From contig CAYGOV010000011.1 in assembly GCA_964351625.1 (NCBI GenBank), positions 1 through 64,000 on the forward strand: a stretch of 64,000 nucleotides of DNA, given 5' to 3'. This stretch comes from Marinoscillum sp964351625 (GTDB lineage: Bacteria > Bacteroidota > Bacteroidia > Cytophagales > Cyclobacteriaceae). The translations under genes were made by a program, and so were the position numbers. This document shows, piece after piece, positions 53,937 to 63,400 of the stretch. The notes beneath the pieces were generated by a model. It ran no database searches. It worked only from the letters and a program-made list of their open reading frames with translations, and was not told the origin of the DNA. Within the stretch, counting starts at the first letter, position 1. Each line of letters opens with the position of its first letter.

Positions 53937-56900
53937 GTGGCTAAATATCAAGAGTACAAACAGGTCAATTATCCTGAAATAGCGGACAAAGTCCTTAAGT
54001 ATTGGGAATCTGAAAATATTTTCGAGAAGTCTATTAGCGAAAGAGAAGGTGCTCCTTCTTTTACTTTTTATGAGGGCCCTCCCTCAGCAAATGGTACGCC
54101 TGGTATCCACCATGTGATGGCACGTACGGTGAAGGATATCTTCTGCCGTTTCAAAACGCAAAAAGGGTTTCAGGTAAAACGAAAAGGCGGTTGGGATACG
54201 CACGGCCTGCCGGTAGAGCTTCAGGTAGAAAAAGAACTCGGCATCAAGAAGGACGATATCGGCACAGTGATCTCTGTGGCAGAGTACAATGCCAAGTGCA
54301 AGGAAGCCGTCATGAAATTCAAAGGTGAGTGGGACGAAGTGACCCGCCGCATGGGCTACTGGGTAGATCTGGAAGATCCGTACATCACCTTCGATCAAAA
54401 ATACATGGAGACCCTTTGGCACCTGCTAAAGAAACTCTACGACAAGGGACTTATATATAAAGGCTACACGGTTCAGCCATTTTCGCCGGCAGCTGGCACG
54501 GGCTTGAGCTCTCACGAACTCAATCAGCCAGGTACTTATAAGGATGTAAAAGACACTTCTATCGTCGCGCAGTTCAAAGTGAAAAAAGACGACCGGTCTG
54601 CTTTTCTTTTTGAAACGGCTGAGGAGGATGTAAGAATCATCGCTTGGACCACTACACCTTGGACCTTGCCGTCCAACTGTGCTTTGGCTGTAGGTGAAAA
54701 GATCACTTACGTGAAAGTGAAAACTTTCAATCAGTACACTTTCGAGCCGGTAACTGTAGTGATGGCGAAGGATTTGGTAGGAAAATACTTTTCTGAAAAG
54801 GCCAAAGAAGTAGCGCTGAGCGATTATAAAGCTGGCGATAAACTGATCCCTTTTGAAGTATCGGGAAGTTTCACAGGAAAAGACTTATTGGAAATACGCT
54901 ATGAGCAGCTGATGCCATACGTGACCAATCCAGACCTAGAAGCCAATGCTTTCCGTGTGATCGCGGGAGATTTTGTCTCTACAGAAGATGGTACAGGCGT
55001 GGTGCATACAGCATCTGTATTTGGTGCGGATGACTTTAGAGTAGCACAGCAAAACAACGTGCCTGCCATCCTCATCAAAGACGAAAAAGGTCAAGATGTG
55101 CCTTTGGTTAATAAGAAAGGACAGTTTGTAGCTGAAGTGACTGACTTTGCTGGCAAGTATGTCAAAGAAGAATATTACGATGATGCAATAAGAGAAGCCG
55201 CTGATTTCAAACCAACGGATGTCCTGATCGCGATCAAGCTTAAGGAAGACAATAAAGCTTTCAAAGTAGAAAAATACGAGCACAGCTATCCACATTGCTG
55301 GAGAACCGACAAGCCAGTATTGTACTATCCGCTAGACTCTTGGTTTATCAAAACCACGGCTATGAAGGATCGTCTGGTGGAGCTCAACAAAACGATCAAC
55401 TGGAAACCTGCAGCTACCGGATCGGGAAGATTTGGCAACTGGCTAGAAAATTTAGTGGATTGGAACCTAAGTCGATCACGCTTTTGGGGTACTCCCCTCC
55501 CTATCTGGGTAAGCACAGATCGCAAAGAAGAAATATGTATCGGTAGCATCGCCGAACTACAGTCAGAAGTAAAAAAATCCATCTTGGCAGGCTTCATGAA
55601 AGACGAAGTGGCGGATGATTTTGACCTTCACAGACCTTATGTAGATGATATCGTGCTGGTAAGCGCCTCTGGTCAGGCGATGTACCGCGAGCCAGACCTT
55701 ATTGATGTTTGGTTTGACTCTGGAGCTATGCCATACGCACAGTGGCATTATCCATTCGAAAACAACGAAATTTTTGACAACAACTACCCTGCGGACTTTA
55801 TCGCAGAGGGCGTAGATCAGACACGTGGATGGTTTTTTACCCTACATGCGATCTCTACTTTGCTTTTCGATCGGGTGGCTTTCAAAAATGTGATTGCTAA
55901 TGGATTGGTGCTGGATAAGAATGGCAACAAGATGTCTAAACGTCTTGGCAATGCCATCAATCCATTCGAGACCATGGATACTTACGGTCCTGATGCGACG
56001 CGTTGGTACATGATCTCCAATGCCAACCCTTGGGACAATTTGAAATTTGATTTGGATGGCGTTCAGGAGGTTCAAAGGAAATTTTTTGGCACCCTAGCCA
56101 ATACCTATTCATTCTTTGCGCTTTACGCCAATTTGGACGGTTTCGACTTTTCGAAAGGTGCTATGCCTATGGCAAAAAGAACCGAAAGCGATCGCTGGGT
56201 GATGAGCCGACTCAATAGCCTTATCGCTGAAGTGGATGCCGCCTATGCAGACTATGAGCCTACCAAAGCTGCCAGAGCGATACAGGATTTTGTAAATAGC
56301 GACCTGAGCAACTGGTACGTGAGACTCAATAGGAAACGTTTTTGGGTGGGAGACTACAGCGAAGACAAAGAAGCCGCTTATCAGACGCTCTATACTGCGC
56401 TGATGACCGTGGCAAAACTGGCCGCTCCGATAGCGCCTTTCTACACAGAGAGCCTCTACCGCGACCTTAATGCCGTGACCAATCAGGAAAAGAGTGCCTC
56501 TGTACATCTTGCGGACTTCCCTGTGTCGGATGCATCGCTGATAGATACGGAGCTAGAGAAACGTATGACGCTTGCGCAAAATGCTTCTTCGCTGGTGCAT
56601 AGCTTACGCAAAAAAGAAAAAATCAAGGTTCGTCAGCCTTTGCAAAAGGTGATGATCCCTGTACTAAGTGAGGCAGATAAGACACGTATCGCGCAAGTTT
56701 CAGAATTGATAATCTCTGAGACCAACGTGAAAGAAGTGGCTTATATAGATGATGCCTCTGGCATCTTGGTGAAGAAAATCAAACCAAACTTCCGAAAGCT
56801 GGGTCAAACTTATGGTCAAAAGATGAAAGAACTGGCGGGCATGATCACAGCAATGGATCAAGCGGATATCAAATCTTTCGAGCAATCAGGAAGTTTTGCA

Positions 56901-57293
56901 ATGACATTGGATGGAGCGGCTATCTCTTTGAGTCTAGAAGATGTGGAGATCACCTCGGAGGATATCCCAGGTTGGTTGGTAGCTAGTGAAAATGGATTGA
57001 CGGTAGCGCTGGATATTACCATCACTGATGAACTCAGAAAAGAAGGAATCAGTCGCGATGTAGTCAACAGACTGCAAAACCTACGAAAAGATCAAGGCCT
57101 AGAAGTACAGGACAAAATCAAAGTAACGTTCAGCACGAAAGACGAATTGCTGAAATCAGCCATTGATGCTTATAAAGCTTATATCCAAAAAGAAACTCAA
57201 GCGATTGCCTTGGAGTATTCAGAAGGTGTGAGTGGTACGGAGCTGGATATAGATGGACTTTTGATTACTGTGGCGTTGGAAGTAGTGAAGTAA
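53937..57293 (+). CDS. ileS: Isoleucyl-tRNA synthetase
   Basis: 1118 residues from a GTG at 53937 (AKYQEYKQVNYPEIADKVL), preceded by AAAGG. The frame is open further up inside the MMPL gene, but those residues are very basic and non-homologous. The HIGH-type motif is GTPGIHH, the editing domain holds TTPWTLPSN, and the KMSKS loop reads KMSKRLGNA. It is the longer, eukaryote-like type without a clear C-terminal zinc site, a type often tied to mupirocin tolerance; tolerance here is inference. GC is higher than in most of the window. Confidence 0.95.
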   Translation: MAKYQEYKQVNYPEIADKVLKYWESENIFEKSISEREGAPSFTFYEGPPSANGTPGIHHVMARTVKDIFCRFKTQKGFQVKRKGGWDTHGLPVELQVEKELGIKKDDIGTVISVAEYNAKCKEAVMKFKGEWDEVTRRMGYWVDLEDPYITFDQKYMETLWHLLKKLYDKGLIYKGYTVQPFSPAAGTGLSSHELNQPGTYKDVKDTSIVAQFKVKKDDRSAFLFETAEEDVRIIAWTTTPWTLPSNCALAVGEKITYVKVKTFNQYTFEPVTVVMAKDLVGKYFSEKAKEVALSDYKAGDKLIPFEVSGSFTGKDLLEIRYEQLMPYVTNPDLEANAFRVIAGDFVSTEDGTGVVHTASVFGADDFRVAQQNNVPAILIKDEKGQDVPLVNKKGQFVAEVTDFAGKYVKEEYYDDAIREAADFKPTDVLIAIKLKEDNKAFKVEKYEHSYPHCWRTDKPVLYYPLDSWFIKTTAMKDRLVELNKTINWKPAATGSGRFGNWLENLVDWNLSRSRFWGTPLPIWVSTDRKEEICIGSIAELQSEVKKSILAGFMKDEVADDFDLHRPYVDDIVLVSASGQAMYREPDLIDVWFDSGAMPYAQWHYPFENNEIFDNNYPADFIAEGVDQTRGWFFTLHAISTLLFDRVAFKNVIANGLVLDKNGNKMSKRLGNAINPFETMDTYGPDATRWYMISNANPWDNLKFDLDGVQEVQRKFFGTLANTYSFFALYANLDGFDFSKGAMPMAKRTESDRWVMSRLNSLIAEVDAAYADYEPTKAARAIQDFVNSDLSNWYVRLNRKRFWVGDYSEDKEAAYQTLYTALMTVAKLAAPIAPFYTESLYRDLNAVTNQEKSASVHLADFPVSDASLIDTELEKRMTLAQNASSLVHSLRKKEKIKVRQPLQKVMIPVLSEADKTRIAQVSELIISETNVKEVAYIDDASGILVKKIKPNFRKLGQTYGQKMKELAGMITAMDQADIKSFEQSGSFAMTLDGAAISLSLEDVEITSEDIPGWLVASENGLTVALDITITDELRKEGISRDVVNRLQNLRKDQGLEVQDKIKVTFSTKDELLKSAIDAYKAYIQKETQAIALEYSEGVSGTELDIDGLLITVALEVVK

Positions 57294-57375
57294 TTGAGAA
57301 TGGAGAATTAAAAATGGAAAATGGAAAGTGGAGAATGGAGAATTAAGAGTGGGGAATTGAGAATTGGGAATTGGG
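57293..57375. repeat. Degenerate purine-rich repeats (GAGAATGGAGAATTA type)
   Basis: After the ileS stop about 80 bases are built from imperfect GAGAATGG / GAGAATTA / GGGAATTG units, nearly all purine plus T. Similar strings occur between genes in many Bacteroidota. No CRISPR-like regular spacing and no palindromic unit. Confidence 0.7.
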
Positions 57376-57415
57376 TGAACTTGTTTTTAGAACTGGGGTT
57401 TGCGAAAGCATAATA

Positions 57416-57423
57416 TATTTTTG
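57416..57423 (+). promoter_or_regulatory. Possible -7 box (TATTTTTG) touching the lspA start
   Basis: TATTTTTG fits TAnnTTTG and ends one base before the lspA ATG. If active, the transcript would start inside the gene, so it is a doubtful match. Confidence 0.2.
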
Positions 57424-57424
57424 A

Positions 57425-58069
57425 ATGACAACATTAGAACATAAAAGACAGCCATTGATCATCTTCTATTTGATCAGTATAGGGGTGATCCTTCTGGATC
57501 AGGCTGTGAAGCTTTTGGTGCACTTCAATATGGAGCTGGGCATCCGTGGGCAGATCAAGATCTTCGGTGAATGGTTTAAGCTGCATTATCTCACCAACCC
57601 AGGCATGGCTTTCGGAATGCAGCTGGACTTTATAGACAATGGCAAGCTGGTACTGACGCTCTTCAGGATAGTAGCGATGGTGGCGATCGGCTACTACCTA
57701 TATATGCTTTATAAAAAGAATGCTTCTACAGGTCTGCTGATCTGTATCGCCATGATCTTAGGTGGTGCCATTGGCAACTTGGTAGATAGTATTTTCTACG
57801 GCGTACTTTTCGACAATGCACCTTACAACGCACCTTCGCCATGGTTTTATGGGCAGGTGATTGATATGTTTTACATAGACATCTGGGAAGGCCGTATCGC
57901 TGACTGGGTGCCGATCCTCGGTGGTGACTACATGGCGCTCTGGCCAGTCTTCAATGTGGCCGACTCGTCTATTTTCATGGGGATCACTTTTATCCTGATC
58001 TTCCAAAAAAGATTTTTTCAGGAGGAGCAAGAAGAGACTTTGCCGAAAGAGGCTGAGGCTGGGGAGTAG
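57425..58069 (+). CDS. lspA: Lipoprotein signal peptidase (signal peptidase II)
   Basis: 214 residues and four membrane helices. It cuts the signal peptide from prolipoproteins after lipidation. The two catalytic aspartates are Asp121 (GNLVDSIFYG) and Asp180 (FNVADSSIF); the LTNPGMAFG stretch is also typical. Bacteroidota LspA proteins have the loop seen at 126-150. The last 46 codons, from Met170 to the stop, are duplicated 1.2 kb downstream (59147-59284). The GC drop begins right after this gene. Confidence 0.93.
   Translation: MTTLEHKRQPLIIFYLISIGVILLDQAVKLLVHFNMELGIRGQIKIFGEWFKLHYLTNPGMAFGMQLDFIDNGKLVLTLFRIVAMVAIGYYLYMLYKKNASTGLLICIAMILGGAIGNLVDSIFYGVLFDNAPYNAPSPWFYGQVIDMFYIDIWEGRIADWVPILGGDYMALWPVFNVADSSIFMGITFILIFQKRFFQEEQEETLPKEAEAGE
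57932..58069. repeat. Direct repeat copy 1: 3' end of lspA
   Basis: 138 bases from codon 170 to the stop of lspA. The matching copy at 59147-59284 has 9 changes in the 135 coding bases (7 synonymous; Phe to Tyr and Pro to Thr) and TGA instead of TAG. The homology begins and ends sharply at these limits. Confidence 0.92.
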
Positions 58070-58108
58070 TTATTTTAGAACTTAGTAAGTTTCAAAGTCA
58101 CACTTATA

Positions 58109-58870
58109 ATGAAAGTTAAAAGAATATTTTTTTTCGTTTTCTCCTTTTCAATCCTTTTGTTTCTTGAATCATGCTTTGGTGAGGATGAAGTTGCTATACC
58201 ACCTAATGAGCCAATAGTACTAGAGTTTATTGATCTATCCTTTCACGATTCTGACCGAGGTGCTGATTCACTGATTCTTACAATGTCAATCCAACATAAA
58301 TATGATATAGGATTACCGGTTACGGGTAGTGATTTAGAATTCCCGTTTCATCAATATGACTATGTCATCGATGCTAATGGCGACTCTGTCACAAATAGAG
58401 GAGAATATGTAACTCCATTTTTCAGACTAAGACCAAATGGAGAAACGTTATATCTATCTGACCAAGACACTCGGCCTGGGCCTGGACCAGATAATTCTTG
58501 TGAATACTTCTATTATGAATATCAAAGCGGAAAAGAATATTTTATTGTGGAAAATCCATATTACCCAAACATAATTATCAATTTTATTGGTGTAGCTCGC
58601 TCAGCTACAAAACTGCTAAACACATGTGTGAGACTTAACACAAGAATTCCATTAGTGAGTAGCAATAAAGGAAGATATACAGCTGGCCCATTTAACTTTA
58701 AGATCACAAACAAATATCAGTTTGAACTTACCTACATTATGACAAGTCAATGGCCTGTGATACTTAAGAACGACACCTTTGCCATAGAATTCTTTGTGAT
58801 CGATCAAATGCTAAATACGAGCGATACCATAAGAACACCTTTCAGTACTCTCAGGGAACTGGAAGAATAA
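58109..58870 (+). CDS. Unknown lipoprotein
   Basis: 253 residues. The signal peptide is lipoprotein-like: basic start MKVKRIFF, hydrophobic core, then FLESCFGEDE with the lipidated Cys at about residue 22. The acidic residues just after the Cys resemble export signals of Bacteroidota surface lipoproteins. The mature part is beta-rich with short repeats around DLSFHDSDRGADSLILTM and a C-terminal FAIEFFVIDQMLNTSDTI. I do not recognise a family. Low GC (20 of 60 bases in 58261-58320). Confidence 0.75.
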   Translation: MKVKRIFFFVFSFSILLFLESCFGEDEVAIPPNEPIVLEFIDLSFHDSDRGADSLILTMSIQHKYDIGLPVTGSDLEFPFHQYDYVIDANGDSVTNRGEYVTPFFRLRPNGETLYLSDQDTRPGPGPDNSCEYFYYEYQSGKEYFIVENPYYPNIIINFIGVARSATKLLNTCVRLNTRIPLVSSNKGRYTAGPFNFKITNKYQFELTYIMTSQWPVILKNDTFAIEFFVIDQMLNTSDTIRTPFSTLRELEE

Positions 58871-58924
58871 AGCTTTATCAAAAAAACATTAAGAAGCGAA
58901 TCGCTTTATAATAAAGAGCTTCTC

Positions 58925-59143
58925 ATGGATATACAATCAGAAAAACTCAGCTTGATAGCGTGGCTGACGCAACTTACCGACCCCTCGGTATTAGCCGAAG
59001 TGAAAAAGATCAAGGAAAAGAAAGAGTCCGATTGGTGGAATACGCTCAGCGATCTCCAAAAAGAAGACATCCAAGCGGGACTTGATGATATCCAAGCAGG
59101 AAGGAAAAAACCATTGACTCAGATGCTGGAGAAATACAGATAG
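58925..59143 (+). CDS. Orphan antitoxin-like small protein
   Basis: 72 residues: helical start MDIQSEKLSLIAWLTQL, a Lys/Glu segment (KKIKEKKESDWWNTLSD) and an ending QAGLDDIQAGRKKPLTQM. This looks like the addiction-module antitoxins of Bacteroidota that precede RelE/ParE toxins. No toxin gene follows: the TAG is followed, three bases later and in the same frame, by the duplicated lspA tail. So the toxin may have been lost or replaced. Confidence 0.62.
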   Translation: MDIQSEKLSLIAWLTQLTDPSVLAEVKKIKEKKESDWWNTLSDLQKEDIQAGLDDIQAGRKKPLTQMLEKYR

Positions 59144-59146
59144 GCG

Positions 59147-59284
59147 ATGGCACTCTGGCCGGTCTTCAATGTGGCCGATTCGTCTATTTTCATGGGCATT
59201 ACCTATATCCTGATCTTCCAAAAAAGATTTTTTCAAGAGGAGCAAGAAGAGACTTTGACGAAAGAGGCTGAGGCTGGGGAGTGA
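59147..59284 (+). pseudogene. Duplicated 3' fragment of lspA
   Basis: The 45-residue reading (MALWPVFNVADSSIFMGITY and on to EAGE) copies LspA residues 170-214, including the catalytic-Asp motif and the last helix, with 93% base identity and mostly silent changes. It lacks the other three helices and first catalytic Asp, so it cannot be an active peptidase. It lies in frame with the preceding antitoxin-like gene after one stop codon. It is a scar of insertion or recombination with a related lspA. Confidence 0.9.
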
Positions 59285-59522
59285 ATGTACTTGCAACAAC
59301 CTTATTGCTGGACAGGAAATAGTGTAATAAAAGGCACGAATAAAGACTGTTTTAGAGATCCAAAAGGATTATTCTAATATTTTAAGTAAGGCTATTTTTA
59401 ATCCGAACCTTAATAAACGCACTTTAATACCTCCTTAATTTTCCTTTCACTACACAGTAAATTCATTTTCGGTTGTATCGAACGTTATTTGGTAAACACT
59501 GAGTAATTTAGATAGCCTAAAT
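59285..59522. other. Gene-free gap before the HNH gene
   Basis: 238 AT-rich bases with stops in all frames on reading. They must hold the promoter of the two-gene HNH/helicase unit, but I see no clear TTTG/TAnnTTTG pair and no strong hairpin. Confidence 0.5.
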
Positions 59523-60482
59523 ATGAATACAGCGCTAGCTAAATACTTACAAAAGTTCAAGAAGCTACGAGTGGATAGATCCCACGGTATTGCTCCGCAT
59601 AAACCTATCCTATTAATTGCGGTAATCCAGTCTTACCTCTCAGGCGAAATAAAAGATAGAAGAATCTACATCACCCCTGAACTAGTAGCCCTTTTTAAAT
59701 CCATTTGGAGTGCTCTGGTCACAACCGCCCATGATTGCCGGATTTCTTACCCGTTTTACTACATGAAGAGTGAGGGTTTCTGGAAACTTAAACCCAAATC
59801 TGGTTTTAGTGATATTGATAAAATGGGTTCCTTAGTGAAGAGTTTTTCTAGTTTAAATTCAGCAGTTGATTTCGCCGAAATTGACGAAGACCTGTTTGAG
59901 TTATTAATTACAGAAACTGATCGTATGGCTCTGAGCCAGTTTTTGTTGGATGAATATTTCCCAGATAAGCGTGGAAATTTTGAAGACGGTTCAGGCGGTG
60001 CAAGTGGGATTCTATCAGGGATAAACGACCAAATTGTAAATGAGCCTCCAGCGGAATATAAGGCATCAATCAAGCATTTGATCGATGAAAAGAATGACGA
60101 AGAGATATTTCTAAGAGGAAGTCTATTTAAGCGGGAAATTCCGAGAATATATAACAATCGTTGCTGTATTTCGGGAATGCAGATTGATACTGCCTATAAC
60201 ATTTCCATGATTGATGCATGCCACATTGTTCCATTTAGTGAAAGTTATGATGATACCGTGTCGAATGGGATAGCACTCTGTCCCAATCTTCATCGTGCTT
60301 TTGACAGAGGTTTAATTACCATCTCAAATGATTATATGGTAAACATATCTGATCACTTTTTAGAGAATGGAGATTATTCAATTAGGCGGTTCAGAGGCAA
60401 GAAAATCAGCTTACCAAAGAATCAAAATTATTGGCCAAATCTTGAAAATTTGGAATGGCATAAAAAGAATGTTTATAAATGA
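59523..60482 (+). CDS. HNH endonuclease with sulfur-binding-domain-like N-terminus
   Basis: 319 residues. The C-terminal HNH nuclease has His234 (DACHIVPF), Asn248 and Asn255-x-His257 (CPNLHRAF). The N-terminal half has APHKPILL (residues 24-31) and YPFYYMKSEGFWKL (76-89); both spots match features I know from the sulfur-binding domain of type IV restriction enzymes such as ScoMcrA, which cut phosphorothioated DNA. So it probably recognises modified or foreign DNA; the sulfur specificity is inference. Its stop overlaps the helicase gene by ATGA, so the two are most likely one operon. Confidence 0.82.
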   Translation: MNTALAKYLQKFKKLRVDRSHGIAPHKPILLIAVIQSYLSGEIKDRRIYITPELVALFKSIWSALVTTAHDCRISYPFYYMKSEGFWKLKPKSGFSDIDKMGSLVKSFSSLNSAVDFAEIDEDLFELLITETDRMALSQFLLDEYFPDKRGNFEDGSGGASGILSGINDQIVNEPPAEYKASIKHLIDEKNDEEIFLRGSLFKREIPRIYNNRCCISGMQIDTAYNISMIDACHIVPFSESYDDTVSNGIALCPNLHRAFDRGLITISNDYMVNISDHFLENGDYSIRRFRGKKISLPKNQNYWPNLENLEWHKKNVYK

Positions 60483-63400
60483 GCCGTATAGCATTCATCG
60501 ACACTGAGATTGATCAAAAAAGCAGTCAAATACTTGATATTGGAGGGCACAAAGAAAACGGAAGTTTATTCCACTCAAATTCAATCAAAGAATTTAGTAT
60601 TTTTTTGAAAGGCACAAAATTCATTTGTGGACATAACATTTTAAATCATGATATTAAATACCTACGTAATGTCCTCCCCAGCGAAATTTTGGATGAGTTT
60701 AAGACTATTGATACACTATACCTATCACCATTACTCTTCCCTTCAACACCTTACCATGCCCTACTCAAAGACGATAAGTTACAAGTTGAAGAAAATAATA
60801 ACCCTCTAAACGATTCAATAAAAGCCAAGGATCTCTTTTTTGATGAAGTTGCTTCATTTCAAAACCTAGCACCTTCATTCAAGCAGATTCTCTTCCTATT
60901 GCTTTATGATAAAAAGGAGTTTACTTCCTTTTTTGAATTTGCAGGATACAATACCATTGAAATTGACTTAAAGAGTATAATTCTCGAACATTTTCAGTCT
61001 AGAGTTTGCAGTCAGGCAAATTTCGTGAAAATGATTAGCGACTTCCCTATTGAATTAGCATATGCACTATCCCTTATTAATGCACAAAATCGATATTCGA
61101 TTACTCCTCCATGGGTATTAAAAAATTATCCTGATGTTGAAAGGATAATGTTCCTTTTAAGAAGCAAACCCTGCCTAAATGGTTGTGATTATTGCAATCA
61201 GGCATTGGATATACATGCAGGGTTAAAAAAATTCTTCGGATTCAGCTCATATAGAAAATATGGAGATGAACCCTTGCAGGAAAGAGCCGTCAAAGCTGCA
61301 ATTGATAACAAGTCAATACTTGCAGTTTTCCCAACAGGTGGAGGAAAGTCCATCACATTTCAGGTACCTGCATTAATGAGTGGCTATAATTCGAGGGGCT
61401 TGACAGTTGTGATATCACCTTTGCAATCTCTGATGAAAGATCAGGTTGATAATTTGGAAAAAGCAGAAATCACCGATGCGGTTACTATTAATGGGTTGCT
61501 TGATCCAATTGAAAGAAGCAAATCCTTTGAACGTGTAAAAGATGGATCTGCATCCATTCTATACATCTCACCTGAATCTTTAAGATCAAAAACAATCGAA
61601 CATCTATTGCTTGGGAGGAAAATTTCGCGATTTGTCATTGATGAGGCACATTGCTTCTCGTCATGGGGACAGGACTTTAGGGTTGACTATTTGTATATAG
61701 GGGATTTCATAAAATCGATTCAGGAACAGAAAAACCTCGAATATGGTATTCCTGTCTCCTGCTTTACAGCAACCGCGAAACAGAAAGTAATCGAAGATAT
61801 AAGTCAATATTTTAAAGAAAAGCTCTCCTTGGAGCTGGAGGTATTCAGTTCCAAAGCCTCACGAACTAATCTTCAATACAGGGTATTTGAAAAAAATGAA
61901 GACGAAGAGAAATACAACGCTGCAAGAGATTTAATAGATGAAAAACAATGTCCAACTATCATTTATGTCTCTAGAACACGCAGGGCTTTCGAATTAGCAG
62001 AAAGATTAGCCAAAGATGGCTATAGTGCCAAGCCTTATCATGGCAAGATGGAAAAACAGGAGAAGTCTGCCAATCAAGACTCATTCATTAATGGAGAGGT
62101 GCAAATAATGGTCGCAACCTCCGCCTTTGGAATGGGGGTTGACAAGAAAGATGTAGGAATGGTCATTCATTATGAGATTTCAGATTCATTGGAAAACTAC
62201 ATTCAAGAAGCTGGAAGGGCAGGACGCGATGAAAGTATCACAGCTGATTGTTACGTACTATTCAACGAAGAAGATCTTGACAAACATTTCATTCTTCTAA
62301 ATCAAAACAAACTAAGTATTAAGGAAATTCAGCAGGTTTGGAAAGCCATAAAAGACATCACTCGCTTCCGTTCCACAGCTTCGAACTCCGCCTTAGAAAT
62401 TGCACGAAAAGCAGGATGGGATGATAATATCATTGAGATAGAAACTAGGGTAACTACTGCCATTGCGGCGTTGGAAGATGCAGGTTATCTAAAACGCGGA
62501 CAAAATATGCCACGCATATTCGCAAACAGTATTCTTTCTAAAAACGCTCAAGAAGCAATAGACAAAATCAAAACCTCAGAGAAATTCGCTGAAAAACAAA
62601 AGGAAAAAGGAGTCAGAATTATTAAAAAGCTTTTTTCAAGCAAAAGCAGAAAGCAATCTAATGACGAAGTAGCTGAGTCGCGAATTGATTACATCTCTGA
62701 TCATCTCGGGATTGTAAAAGAGGAGGTGATCAACATTGTAAACTTGCTGCGAGAGGAAAAAATACTTGCTGATGCAAAGGATTTAACAGCTTTTATTAAG
62801 AAGGGAGAAAATAAAAACCGCTCGCTTACTATCGTTCAGTGTTACGCCAGAATCGAGAAGTTTCTTTTGACTGTTTTTGAAGAAAAGGAGAAAAACTTTC
62901 ATTTAAAAGGACTCAATGAAGAAGCTGAAAAGAATGGATGCGAAGATGTTTCTCCAAATAAAATCAAGACAATAGTCAACTTTTGGGCAATTAAGCATTG
63001 GATCAAACGACAGCAAGATTATTCAAATAGTCATTTAGTTGTGATGTGTACAGAGTCAATGGAAACTCTTGAGGACAGATTGAAGAAGCGACATGAATTA
63101 GCTCACTACCTAATTGAATTTCTTCATCATAAAAGCACCCAAAATCCAGAAAATGAGAAAAAGGAAGAGATTCTTATAGAATTTTCCGTCCATGAACTAA
63201 AAGATGCTTACCAAAATAGCCAGTCTTTTTTTAAGCTTGACATCACAATAGATGATATTGAAGATACTCTTTTCTACTTGTCTAGAATCGATGCGATAAA
63301 AATTGAAGGTGGATTCTTGGTCGTTTACAATCGACTGACAGTCGAGCGGGTTGAAGAGGATAATAAAAAGAGATATAAGCTGGACGACTATGAAAAGTTG

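Noticed and set aside
55295..55546. Open frames inside ileS on both strands (for example 55295-55546)
   Set aside because: They overlap a full-length conserved synthetase and show no family features.
57293..57375. CRISPR-like repeats
   Set aside because: Units are short, degenerate and contiguous, with no spacers and no cas genes nearby.
58894..58906. Small hairpin AAGCGA/TCGCTT before the antitoxin-like gene
   Set aside because: Only six base pairs with a one-base loop and no T-run; too weak to call a terminator.
61172..61195. Cx3Cx2C in the helicase fusion as a radical-SAM site
   Set aside because: The spacing is right but no radical-SAM barrel surrounds it; the cysteines sit in a helical linker just before RecQ. 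A zinc or structural role is likelier.
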